A stretch of 64,000 nucleotides of DNA from Nesterenkonia sandarakina (lineage in GTDB: Bacteria; Actinomycetota; Actinomycetes; Actinomycetales; Micrococcaceae): the NCBI RefSeq assembly GCF_013410215.1, contig NZ_JACCFQ010000001.1:2356001-2420000 (forward strand). Reading direction: 5' to 3'. The number at the start of each line of letters is the position of its first letter. Positions within the stretch are counted from its first letter, which is position 1. Shown in pieces: positions 9,473 to 17,488 of the stretch. Below the pieces are notes generated by a model. It saw only the letters and a program-made list of their open reading frames with translations. It was not told the origin of the DNA and searched no databases. Both the position numbers and the translations under genes were made by a program.

Positions 9473-9478
9473 ACATTC

Positions 9479-10123
9479 ATGTTCGTCCTGACCGCAGATC
9501 AGCACCGCAGCACTGAATCCGGGGAACGGGTGCAGGAGCTGCTCGAGGAGCTGACCCCCTGGAGCGCACGGTGGGAGTCAGAGATCGTCCTGCCGCTGGA
9601 GCGCACAGTCGGCGATGAGGTCCAGATCCTGCTCCGGGGCGCGGAGGCGGCGGTGGACCTCGCCCTGACACTGTGCCGCACCGAGCAGTGGGCGGTGGGC
9701 ATCGGGGCCGGAGCGGTGGAGCAGCCCCTGGGCGCCAGTGCCCGGGCCAGTTCCGGCAGCGCGTTCATCCAGGCCCGCTACGCCGTGGAACGCGCCCGCA
9801 GCCGCACCGAGCCGGTGCCGCTGGTGGTCCAGGGGGACCGACCCGAGGCCGCGACAGCCGCCACCGCCGTGCTGCAGCTGCTCGGCGGGGTGGTGCGCCG
9901 GCGCGCAGACACCGGGTGGGAGGTCAGTGACCTCACGGACCGGGGACTCACCCGGGCAGAGATCTCCGCTCGGCTGGGCATCACCGTGTCTGCGGTCAGT
10001 CAGCGCGCGCGCTCTGCGATGCTGGAGGAGGAGCGGCGCAGCCGCCCGGTGCTGGCGGCCCTGATCTCCGCCGCGGCCGCCGAAGGCAGCTGGCAGATCC
10101 CCACTGCGGCGAAGGAGGACTGA
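9479..10123 (+). CDS. SatD-like protein with C-terminal helix-turn-helix
   Basis: A 214-residue protein. The N-terminal 120 residues (MFVLTADQHRS, TVGDEVQILLRGAEAAVDLALTL, WAVGIGAGAVEQPL, ASSGSAFIQARYAVERA) resemble the SatD family. The C-terminal part contains a helix-turn-helix, LTRAEISARLGITVSAVSQRARSAM (about residues 160-184), of the sigma-region-4/LuxR kind. The likely role is regulatory and perhaps autoregulatory, given the palindromes just upstream. It has no Shine-Dalgarno and probably starts at the transcript 5' end. The next gene, 5 nt on, resembles the DUF3307 membrane partner of SatD. Family assignment is from pattern and context, not a search. Confidence 0.65.
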   Translation: MFVLTADQHRSTESGERVQELLEELTPWSARWESEIVLPLERTVGDEVQILLRGAEAAVDLALTLCRTEQWAVGIGAGAVEQPLGASARASSGSAFIQARYAVERARSRTEPVPLVVQGDRPEAATAATAVLQLLGGVVRRRADTGWEVSDLTDRGLTRAEISARLGITVSAVSQRARSAMLEEERRSRPVLAALISAAAAEGSWQIPTAAKED

Positions 10124-10128
10124 GAACC

Positions 10129-10503
10129 ATGACATGGCTGTGGATCACCGCGGTGGTGCTGATCGCCCTGGCGCTCTCGGCCTTCTTAGGCGCTGCGCTG
10201 GTGGGCTGGCTGCTGCGCCGGGTGGAGCCCGAGGGCTATGGGCCCGGGATCCTGCGCGGGGGCACCTGGATCGGGATCCTGGAGCGGCTGGCGATCACTG
10301 GCGCGGTCTTCGGTGGATACCCCGAAGCGATCGCGGTGGTGCTTGCAGTCAAGGGCCTGGGCCGCTATCCCGAGCTGCGCTCCTGGCAGGCCGAGCAGCG
10401 CGCGAAGGCCACCGAACGGTTCATCATCGGCACGCTGGCCAGCTACATCTGGGCCGGAGCGGTCGGGCTCATCGGGGTGGCAGTGGTCGCGGCGATCAAC
10501 TGA
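10129..10503 (+). CDS. DUF3307-like membrane protein (SatD partner)
   Basis: A 124-residue membrane protein with an N-terminal transmembrane segment, a conserved central block GGTWIGILERLAITGAVFGG, then AIAVVLAVKGLGRYPELR, and FIIGTLASYIWAGAVGLIGV at the end. The WIGxLERxL...AxKxLxRxP...xFIIGTLxS order matches the C-terminal half of DUF3307 membrane proteins that pair with SatD. Function is unknown. It begins 5 nt after the SatD-like gene, so the two form an operon. It converges with the ASCH-ATP-grasp gene. Confidence 0.65.
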   Translation: MTWLWITAVVLIALALSAFLGAALVGWLLRRVEPEGYGPGILRGGTWIGILERLAITGAVFGGYPEAIAVVLAVKGLGRYPELRSWQAEQRAKATERFIIGTLASYIWAGAVGLIGVAVVAAIN

Positions 10504-10528
10504 CCGCACGCTCTTCAGACCAGCAGGA

Positions 10529-11863
10529 TCAGCCGACCATGGCGTTCGCGGCCTGGTGCTCGGAGAGCCGGGACTCGATGCTGCGGGCCAGCGCCAGCGC
10601 CGCTGAGGGGGCCAGGTGCAGATTCAGCGCCGGCTCGAACAGCTCGGCCTCCAGCAGCGCGGTGCCGAACTGCGCGGAATCGACCAGGTCGACCCGGCCA
10701 TAGAGCGGCATCAGCGTCTCAGTCCGCCGTTCCGCGGCAGCCAGCACATGCTCCCCAAACTCCACCTCGGCCGCGCTGGCCTGCACCAGCTGCGGATCCT
10801 CCTGATAACTGCCGCCGCGCAGACCGCCGCCGCGAGCCAGCAGCGCCCCCTTGGCGATCGAATGCGAGTGCTGCCCGTCGATGAAGTACAGCGCCTTCTC
10901 CCGGCCCTCGCTGAGCTCCGGGACCTCCGGCTGGATCATGACCGTCAGGCCGCGGGCCAAAATCCGCTCGCCCAGGGCCAGCGCGGCGGCGGAGTCGGCG
11001 CGCAGCAGCCCGGTGTCAAAGGACCCGGCGGAGATGCTCGGCTTGATCACGACCCATCCCTCCGCGTGCGCGGCCAGGCCGTGGCGCAGTGCGGCGTCGT
11101 CGTCGGCCCACCGGGTGGGCACCACGGCGATCCCCTCGGCCTCGAGCTCGCGCAGGTAGACCTTGTCCAGGTTCCAGCGGATCAGCGCGGGCTGGTTGAG
11201 CACCTGAACCTGCGCCTCAGCCCGCTCCAGCCAGTCCAGGAACTCCTCGGTGCGCGAGGCATAGTTCCACGGGGTACGGATGACCAGCAGGTCATAGTCC
11301 GGGCGAGGCGTCCACTCGTGCCAGATGACCGGTTGGGCCGCGATCCCGAGCAGCTGCAGCTGCGCGATCAGCGGAGCGGTGTCCCGATCGGGGGCCTCCG
11401 AGTAGTCATCGGTGACCACGATCCCGACCCGGCGCGGCTCTGGCGTCGGGACCAGCGCATGCTCGGGCAGCCAGCGGAAACGTTCGACGACGATGATCTC
11501 GTTCTCGTCCCATTCATCCTCGCCGAGCTCACCCGTGCTGCGCCAGAAGCGCTCATGAGCCTCGCGCCAGGCCGCCACGGAGTCGAATCCCTCACCCTCG
11601 CCGCGGGCGATCTCCTGGGTGATCTCACCCAGCGGCAGCAGCGTCACCTCGAGCACCTCGACGACGCCGAGGCTCTCCTCATGCAGACCCACAAGGCGCT
11701 GGAGCCCCGGGACGGGCAGCGGCTCGGAATCCGTCAGGTAGGACCGGTGCAGGCTCGTGGTCATCGTCTTGACCCCGGTGATGACGGCGGTGGTCAGCCC
11801 GGTGCGCAGCGCGTCGTCGCCGAGCTCCATGGCGGGGAGGTCGCGGATCTCCTCGGGGGTCAT
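10529..11863 (-). CDS. ASCH domain-ATP-grasp domain fusion protein
   Basis: One 444-residue reading frame joins two families. Residues 1-130 are an ASCH domain: PAMELGDDALRTGLTTAVITGVKTMTTSL, the acidic GVVEVLEVTLLPLGEI strand and EGEGFDSVAAWREAHERFW. From about residue 140 it becomes an ATP-grasp ligase of the DcsG-like/RimK-like type (VGIVVTDDYSEAPDRDTAPL, LLVIRTPWNYASRTEEFLDWL, NLDKVYLRELEAEGIAVVPT, WVVIKPSISAGSFDTGL, YGRVDLVD). ASCH domains bind RNA or modified nucleosides; ATP-grasp enzymes form amide or peptide bonds. A combined role is unknown. Its ATG overlaps the stop of the upstream CoA-transferase gene by 4 nt. Confidence 0.78.
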   Translation of the reverse strand: MTPEEIRDLPAMELGDDALRTGLTTAVITGVKTMTTSLHRSYLTDSEPLPVPGLQRLVGLHEESLGVVEVLEVTLLPLGEITQEIARGEGEGFDSVAAWREAHERFWRSTGELGEDEWDENEIIVVERFRWLPEHALVPTPEPRRVGIVVTDDYSEAPDRDTAPLIAQLQLLGIAAQPVIWHEWTPRPDYDLLVIRTPWNYASRTEEFLDWLERAEAQVQVLNQPALIRWNLDKVYLRELEAEGIAVVPTRWADDDAALRHGLAAHAEGWVVIKPSISAGSFDTGLLRADSAAALALGERILARGLTVMIQPEVPELSEGREKALYFIDGQHSHSIAKGALLARGGGLRGGSYQEDPQLVQASAAEVEFGEHVLAAAERRTETLMPLYGRVDLVDSAQFGTALLEAELFEPALNLHLAPSAALALARSIESRLSEHQAANAMVG

Positions 11864-13383
11864 GGCCTCATGCTGCCGGTGCTCTGGTAGTTCCCGTGCC
11901 AGCTCAGCGCCTCGCCCAGCAGGTGCGGGGTGTGCCGTCCGCGCGGGTTCTGCGCCACCGCGCGGTCGAAGTAGTCCTGGAGCAGGTCTGCGTAGTCCGG
12001 GTGCGCGCAGTTGGCGATGATGGTGCGTGCGCGGGCGGCGGGGGAGAGCCCGCGCAGGTCCGCCAGGCCCTGTTCGGTGACCAGGATCTGGGTGTCGTGC
12101 TCGGTGTGATCGACGTGGCTGGCGAAGGGCACGATCGAGGAGATCGCGCCGCCCTTGGCCACTGAGCCCGAGACGAAGAAGTTCAGGTAGGCGTTGCGGG
12201 CGAAGTCTCCGGAGCCGCCGATCCCGTTGATGATGGAGCTGCCCATCACGTGGGTGGAGTTCACGTTGCCGTAGATGTCTGCCTCCACCATGCCGTTGAT
12301 GGAGATCACCCCGAGCCGGCGAATGGCCTCCGGGTGGTTGGAGACCTCCTGGGTGCGCAGCAGGATCCGCCCCTTGTACTCCTCCGCGCGGGCGTTGAAC
12401 GCCTCGGCGCGCTCGGCCGAGAGGGAGAAGGAGGTGGCGGAGACCGCGGTGAGCTTCCCGGTGTCGATCAGGTCCAGCATGCCGTCCTGGATCACCTCGG
12501 TATAGGCCAGCAGCTCCTCGAACTCGCTGTGCGCCAGCTCTGCCATCACGGCGTTGGCCACATTCCCGATCCCGGACTGCAGGGGGAGCAGGTTCTTGGG
12601 CAGCCGGCCGTGATTGATCTCATGGCGCAGGAAGTCCACCACATGGTGGGCCATGGCCTTGGACTGCTCGTCGGCGGGCTTGAACGGCAGGTTCCGGTCC
12701 GGGGCGTCGGTGTGCACCACGGCGAGGACCTTCTCGGGGTCCACCCGCAGGTAGGGGTCACCGATGCGCTGCAGCGGGTCGGTCAGCTGGATCGGGCGGC
12801 GCTCCGGGGGCAGCTTGGTGCCGTAGTAGATGTCGTGGAAGCCCTCGTAGGCGCGGGGGTGCCAGTCGTTGACCTCCAGGATGACCTTGTCCGCGAGCTG
12901 CAGCCAGCTCTTGTTGTTGCCCACTGAGCTGCCAGGGACCAGGAGCCCGTTGGGCAGGATCGCGGCGACCTCGATCACCGCGACGTTGAGCTGGCCGTAG
13001 AAGCCGAACCAGGCCTGCTGGGCGGAGTGGCTCAGGTGGGTGTCGACGTACTCGGTCTCCCCGGTGTTGATGGCTTCACGCAGCGTCGGGTCCGACTGGA
13101 AGGGCAGTCTCTTGCGCACAGCTCCGGCCTCGGCGAGCACACCGTCGAGCTCAGGGGCGGTGGAGGCCCCGGTCCAGAGGTCGATCCCGAACTCCTCGCC
13201 ACGGTCGTGGGCGTCCTTGGCGCGTTCGGCCAGGGCGGCGGGCACCGCTTTGGGGTATCCGGCGCCGGTGAAGCCGCTCATCCCGACCCGGTCGCCGTCG
13301 TGGATGTGGGTGGCCGCCTCGGCGGCGGAGGTGACCTTGCCGGCCAGGACGGGGCAGGTGATTCGAGGGGAAGCAGCGCTCAT
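11860..13383 (-). CDS. Acetyl-CoA hydrolase/transferase family protein, succinate CoA-transferase
   Basis: A 507-residue class I CoA-transferase of the SucCoAT/AarC/Cat1 type that moves CoA between succinyl-CoA and acetate. Visible are GDRVGMSGFTGAGYPKAVP near the N-terminus, LPNGLLVPGSSVGNNKSW, LLPLQSGIGNVANAVM, the TEVIQDG segment with the catalytic glutamate, SSIINGIGGSGDFARNAYL, and VTEQGLADLRGLSP. The length fits the family. It is first in a two-gene unit with the ASCH-ATP-grasp gene (4-nt overlap) and divergent from the flavin reductase gene. Confidence 0.9.
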   Translation of the reverse strand: MSAASPRITCPVLAGKVTSAAEAATHIHDGDRVGMSGFTGAGYPKAVPAALAERAKDAHDRGEEFGIDLWTGASTAPELDGVLAEAGAVRKRLPFQSDPTLREAINTGETEYVDTHLSHSAQQAWFGFYGQLNVAVIEVAAILPNGLLVPGSSVGNNKSWLQLADKVILEVNDWHPRAYEGFHDIYYGTKLPPERRPIQLTDPLQRIGDPYLRVDPEKVLAVVHTDAPDRNLPFKPADEQSKAMAHHVVDFLRHEINHGRLPKNLLPLQSGIGNVANAVMAELAHSEFEELLAYTEVIQDGMLDLIDTGKLTAVSATSFSLSAERAEAFNARAEEYKGRILLRTQEVSNHPEAIRRLGVISINGMVEADIYGNVNSTHVMGSSIINGIGGSGDFARNAYLNFFVSGSVAKGGAISSIVPFASHVDHTEHDTQILVTEQGLADLRGLSPAARARTIIANCAHPDYADLLQDYFDRAVAQNPRGRHTPHLLGEALSWHGNYQSTGSMRP

Positions 13384-13490
13384 TGCTCCAGCCTAGGCGA
13401 ACGCCGACCCTGACGAGATTCCTCGACGCAGCGCTACGCTGGGTGACACGACACAGGCTGATCGCAGCACCTGACGAGGGAGGACGCATC

Positions 13491-14048
13491 ATGAATGGAT
13501 TCGTGCCCTATCCGGTCCGGGAGACCTACCGGCTGATCGAGCCGGGACCCACGGTGCTGATCTCCACCTCCGACGGAGTCCGGGACAACATCATGACCAA
13601 CGCGTTCAACATGCCGGTCCGGCACGACGGCATCCTGGCGGTGATCGTGGGGACCTGGGACACCAGCTTCGCGACCCTGCAGGCCACGCGGCAGTGTGTG
13701 ATCGGGATCCCCGGGGCGGACCTGATGCGCACCACGGTGCAGGTGGGCAACTCCTCCAGCCAGGACATCGACAAATGGGAGCATTTCGGACTGACCCGGG
13801 TCCCAGGTGTCAGCGTCGCGGCGCCGCTGATCGGGGAGTGCGTGGCGAACATCGAGTGCAAGGTCGAGGACGACTCCCTGGTGGAGGACTACTCGCTGTG
13901 GCTGCTGCGCACCACGGCCGCATGGATCCGGCCCGACGCCGCGCCGGCCCCGGAGTTCCACCACCGCGGCAACGGGACCTTCACCACCAATGGGGAGCTG
14001 CACGACCTCAGCGATGAGATGACGAAGTGGAAGTACTTCACCGACTAG
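13491..14048 (+). CDS. Flavin reductase family protein (FMN-binding split barrel)
   Basis: A 185-residue protein of the flavin reductase-like split-barrel family. It shows VLISTSDGVRDNIMTNAFNMPVRHDGILAVIVG, then a cysteine-containing CVIGIPGADLMRTTVQVGNSSSQDIDKWEHFGLT segment, and IGECVANIECKVED. Such proteins use NAD(P)H to reduce FMN, or bind flavin for another reaction. The ATG at 13491 is preceded by GAGGGAGGA. Its stop codon interlocks with that of the convergent downstream gene in the four bases CTAG (14045-14048). Confidence 0.87.
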   Translation: MNGFVPYPVRETYRLIEPGPTVLISTSDGVRDNIMTNAFNMPVRHDGILAVIVGTWDTSFATLQATRQCVIGIPGADLMRTTVQVGNSSSQDIDKWEHFGLTRVPGVSVAAPLIGECVANIECKVEDDSLVEDYSLWLLRTTAAWIRPDAAPAPEFHHRGNGTFTTNGELHDLSDEMTKWKYFTD

Positions 14049-15274
14049 GAGCGCTCTTCCAACCCCCACGGTGAGCCGTAGCCGGAGTCCGCGGCGAGCA
14101 GCTCCAGGAACGGCCGGGAGTCGAAGGCCTCCGGACCCAGCACCCCGGTGCCCTGCCAGGTGCCGTTGGCCAGCAGCTCCAGGGCCACCACCGGGTTCAC
14201 CGCGGTCTGCCACACCACCGCCTGCGAGCCGTACTCCGCCATCGACCACTCATTGTCCACCACGTGGTAGAGGTACACGGCACGGGGCGCACCGTCCTTG
14301 CCGATCCCGGTCACATACACCCCGGCGCAGGTCTTCCCGGTCATCCGCTCACCGAGGGTGGCAGGATCCGGCAGCGCCGCGGCGACCACGTCGCGTGGAG
14401 CCACCGGCATGCCTTTGACCAGCACGGGCTCGGTGGAGTCCAGGCCCAGCTTGTGCAGGGTCTTGAGCACGTCGATGAACTCGTCACCGAGTCCGTACTT
14501 GAAGGTGACCCGCCGGGCCTTGGTCCAGCGCGGCATCAGGATCACCTCCTCGTGCTCCACGTTGACGCATTCCACCTCGCCGATCCCCTCGGGGAACCGG
14601 AAGACCTCGGATTCGCTGAACGGCTCGGTGGTGTGCCAGCCGGTCTCGCGTTCGAAGACCACCGGGGGGTTCAGGCACTCCTCGATCGTGGTCCAGATCG
14701 AGAAGGACGGGGCGAAGGCCGGTTCGCCGTCGGCCCCCGCGACGACCAGGTTGGCACCGTCGCGCACCCCCAGCTCATCGATCGAGCTGAACAGCTCGTC
14801 CTCGGCGTAGCGGGCGAAGACATCGGAGAGCCCAGGCTCCACGCCCATGCCCACAAGCGCGAGCCGGCCGGCGTCCTCCCATGCCCGGGCCTGGGCGAAC
14901 TGCTCGTCGCCGAGCATCACACCGGTCTTGGTGAAGGGCTCCTCCGGGTGTCTGACCGAGAGGCTCATCGCCATGTCCAGATAGGTCGCTCCGGCGGCGA
15001 AGCAGCCATTGAAGATCGGCATCACGAACCGCGGGTCCACCGCGTTGAGCACATGGGTGATCTGGTGGTCTGTGATCACAGCGGCCACCGCCTCCGCGGA
15101 GGAGGCATCGACCTGGGCGGCCAGCAGACGATCGTCGCCCAGCGAGTCGACCAGGGTCTGCGGCCGGGCCGGATCGTAGTCCGCGACCACCAGCAGGTCG
15201 AAGAAGTCACGGCGGACCGCGATCCGGACCGCGGCAGATCCCACGCCGCCAGCTCCAAGGATGAGAATACGCAT
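14045..15274 (-). CDS. Saccharopine dehydrogenase family protein
   Basis: A 409-residue NAD(P)-dependent oxidoreductase of the saccharopine/carboxynorspermidine dehydrogenase group. A Rossmann motif ILGAGGVGSAAV opens the protein. Then come VADYDPARPQTL, HVLNAVDPRFVMPIFNGCFAAGATYLDMA, GMGVEPGLSDVFARYAED and the C-terminal YLYHVVDNEWSMAEYGSQAVVWQTAVNPVVALELLANG. The substrate is probably an amino acid or polyamine adduct. Its ATG overlaps the stop of the APC permease gene by 1 nt (TGATG), so the two are translationally coupled and likely act on the same compound. Confidence 0.85.
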   Translation of the reverse strand: MRILILGAGGVGSAAVRIAVRRDFFDLLVVADYDPARPQTLVDSLGDDRLLAAQVDASSAEAVAAVITDHQITHVLNAVDPRFVMPIFNGCFAAGATYLDMAMSLSVRHPEEPFTKTGVMLGDEQFAQARAWEDAGRLALVGMGVEPGLSDVFARYAEDELFSSIDELGVRDGANLVVAGADGEPAFAPSFSIWTTIEECLNPPVVFERETGWHTTEPFSESEVFRFPEGIGEVECVNVEHEEVILMPRWTKARRVTFKYGLGDEFIDVLKTLHKLGLDSTEPVLVKGMPVAPRDVVAAALPDPATLGERMTGKTCAGVYVTGIGKDGAPRAVYLYHVVDNEWSMAEYGSQAVVWQTAVNPVVALELLANGTWQGTGVLGPEAFDSRPFLELLAADSGYGSPWGLEERS

Positions 15275-16833
15275 CAGGTCAAGCCTCCATCAGGTGAACG
15301 AGGTGAATCCTCGGGGGAGTCAGGCACCAGCACGGCCGTCTCGGCGTTCAGGCTCTCCCCGCGGAAGAACGGCCGCGCTCCGGACCGGGTCCACCAGAGC
15401 AGCATCAGCACCAGGCCCAGCGAGAGCGAGCCGATGCCCACCACGAAGGTCCCGCCGATGCCCAGCAGCACGCTGTAGCCGTAATCCACGCTGGCCATGT
15501 CGAAGGCCGATTTGATGAACGCGGCGGTGAGGATCAGCGCGCCCAGCAGGGGCAGCAGGAAGCGGTAGATCACATGGTGTGCGGAGCTGAAGAGCTCCCG
15601 GCGGAAGTACCAGACGCAGGCGTAGCCGGTGATCGAATAGTAGAAGGCGATCGCCAGTCCCAGGGAGAGGATGGAATCAGCCAGGATGTTCTCGCTGATC
15701 ATGGTCATCACCACGTAGTAGGCGATCGCCGCGATTCCCATGACCAGCGTGGAGAACGAGGGGGTCTTGAACCGCGGGTGCACGGTGCTGAACCGGCGGG
15801 GCAGCGCCCGGTAGACAGCCATGGACAAGGTGCCGCGGGCGGTGGGCAGGATCGTGGTCTGCGTGGAGGAGACCGCGGAGACCAGGACCGCGACCACCAG
15901 CAGCCAGGCGGCCGGTCCCAGGACGACGTCCTTCAGGGCGAAGAACACGTCCTCCGCGTTGTTCTCATTGCCCAGGCCGGACCCCGCCTCGCCGACCCCG
16001 GCGTACATCATCGCCGCGACGGTCACCCCGACGTAGGTCACCAGGAGCAGCACCGTGGAGATCAGGGCTGCACGTCCGGGGATCCGGCGGGCATCCCGGG
16101 TCTCCTCATTCAGGGCGAGGCAGGCGTCCCAGCCCCAGTAGATGAACAGCGCCAGCAGCACCGCCTCGGTGAAGCCTTCCACGCTCTCGAAGGCGAACGG
16201 GTTGAACCAGTCCCAGGACGGCGTGGTGGCGTTCTCAGCGGTCCCATTCGCGATCCCGATGAGGCAGAAGACCACGAAGAGGATCAGCGCGAGGTACTGC
16301 ACCGCCAACAGCACGTTCTGGAGCTTGGCCCCGATCTCCACGCCGCGATAGCTGACATAGGTCATGGCGGCGATGAAGAAGACTCCGGTGGCGGTCACCA
16401 GCACGGAGTTATCCGCCAGCGAGCCGTCGCCGATCAGCAGCCAGAAGTAGATCCCGGCGATCTGGGCCAGGTTCGCCAGCACCACGATGCCTGCGACCGC
16501 CACGCCCCAGCCGGCCATCCAGCCCACCCACGGCCCGAACGCCTTCGTGGCCCAGGTGAAGGAGGTGCCGCAGTCGGGGATCTCTCGATTGAGCTCCCGG
16601 TAGGCGAAGGCGATGAAGAGCATCGGGATGAACGCCAGGATGAACGCGATCGGAGCCTGGGCGCCGACCGCGAGGACCACGAACCCCAGCGAGGCCGCCA
16701 GCGAATAGACCGGCGCTGTGGACGCGAGCCCGATGACCACCGAGCCCCAGACTCCCAGCGTGCCGGCGGAGAGGCCCTTGCCCTGACCGGCTGGCGGAGC
16801 GCCGCGATCGTTGCCGAGAGTTGCATGACTCAT
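15274..16833 (-). CDS. APC family amino acid/polyamine permease
   Basis: A 519-residue membrane protein of the APC superfamily with about 12 transmembrane segments. The first helices carry GLSAGTLGVWGSVVIGLASTAPVYSLAASLG, followed by AYRELNREIPDCGTSFTWATKAFGPWVGWMAGW and LALFIYWGWDACLALNEETRDARRIPGRAA. The start at 16833 is set by GGAGG 7 nt upstream. It faces a divergent TetR gene across a shared intergenic region holding a 14-bp operator-like palindrome. With the coupled saccharopine dehydrogenase-like gene it probably forms an uptake-and-oxidation unit. Confidence 0.88.
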   Translation of the reverse strand: MSHATLGNDRGAPPAGQGKGLSAGTLGVWGSVVIGLASTAPVYSLAASLGFVVLAVGAQAPIAFILAFIPMLFIAFAYRELNREIPDCGTSFTWATKAFGPWVGWMAGWGVAVAGIVVLANLAQIAGIYFWLLIGDGSLADNSVLVTATGVFFIAAMTYVSYRGVEIGAKLQNVLLAVQYLALILFVVFCLIGIANGTAENATTPSWDWFNPFAFESVEGFTEAVLLALFIYWGWDACLALNEETRDARRIPGRAALISTVLLLVTYVGVTVAAMMYAGVGEAGSGLGNENNAEDVFFALKDVVLGPAAWLLVVAVLVSAVSSTQTTILPTARGTLSMAVYRALPRRFSTVHPRFKTPSFSTLVMGIAAIAYYVVMTMISENILADSILSLGLAIAFYYSITGYACVWYFRRELFSSAHHVIYRFLLPLLGALILTAAFIKSAFDMASVDYGYSVLLGIGGTFVVGIGSLSLGLVLMLLWWTRSGARPFFRGESLNAETAVLVPDSPEDSPRSPDGGLT

Positions 16834-16898
16834 GCTGTTCCTCCGATGTTCGGCCGGCCGACGTCGGCTCCCCCACACGGTGTGACACACAACACTGT

Positions 16899-16912
16899 AC
16901 CGACTGGTCGGT
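16899..16912. promoter_or_regulatory. Operator-like palindrome between APC permease and TetR genes
   Basis: ACCGACTGGTCGGT is an inverted repeat with 6-bp arms and a TG centre, typical of TetR operators. It lies between the divergent starts at 16833 and 16941. A perfect 12-bp palindrome GCCGACGTCGGC (16857-16868) and CACACGGTGTG (16874-16884) lie in the same gap. The adjacent TetR protein is the likely ligand-responsive repressor. Confidence 0.6.
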
Positions 16913-16940
16913 TTTTTGGGTAGGCTCTAAACTCGTCTCC

Positions 16941-17483
16941 ATGGGTCACGCTCCGAGCACAGTGCAGCGGCTGATCGACGCCTACCAGGAGATCCTGATC
17001 TCCGACGGCGAGCGCGGTGCGACCTTGGAGCTGATCGCCCGGCGCGCCGGAGTCTCCAAGGGCGGACTGACCTACCACTTCAAGTCCAAGGACGAACTCG
17101 CCGCGTCGCTCTTCGACCGGCTGCGCGGCCTGGTGGAGGCCGATCTGGCGATCATGCGGGATGACCCGTCCCAGGCGGCCGTCTACTACGTGAAGAGCTC
17201 CCTGGAGATCCAGAGTCCGCTGGAGCGCTGCAACACGGCGGTCACCCGGTTGGCCCAGGGCTCACACCCGGAGGCCAATGAGCTTCTGGCCCAGTGTCGG
17301 ACCCGATGGTTCGACGTGCTGGTGGACGCCGTGGGGCACGAGGACATGGTGCACCTGGTGATGCTGCTCGGCGATGGGATCTACTTCAACGCTGCGCTCA
17401 CCGGCACCGGTGCCCTGCCCGCAGAGACCGACCCAGCCACGATCGACCGGATCGTCCGCCTGATCGGGACCATCAAGTACTGA
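16941..17483 (+). CDS. TetR/AcrR family transcriptional regulator
   Basis: A 180-residue repressor. The N-terminal helix-turn-helix is TLELIARRAGVSKGGLTYHFKSKDELAASLF (about residues 32-62); the C-terminal ligand domain includes SSLEIQSPLERCNTAVTRLAQGSHPEANELLAQCRTRWFDVL. The ATG at 16941 gives the normal family N-terminus; an in-frame start 40 codons earlier would run through the operator region. It is divergent from the APC permease/saccharopine dehydrogenase pair and is their probable regulator. It ends 5 nt from the convergent MBL gene. Confidence 0.88.
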   Translation: MGHAPSTVQRLIDAYQEILISDGERGATLELIARRAGVSKGGLTYHFKSKDELAASLFDRLRGLVEADLAIMRDDPSQAAVYYVKSSLEIQSPLERCNTAVTRLAQGSHPEANELLAQCRTRWFDVLVDAVGHEDMVHLVMLLGDGIYFNAALTGTGALPAETDPATIDRIVRLIGTIKY

Positions 17484-17488
17484 GCGGG

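Noticed and set aside
13491-14048. The flavin reductase as the HpaC partner of a two-component hydroxylase
   Set aside because: It is 15-20 kb from the hpa operon, stands alone, and no HpaB-type oxygenase is in the window.
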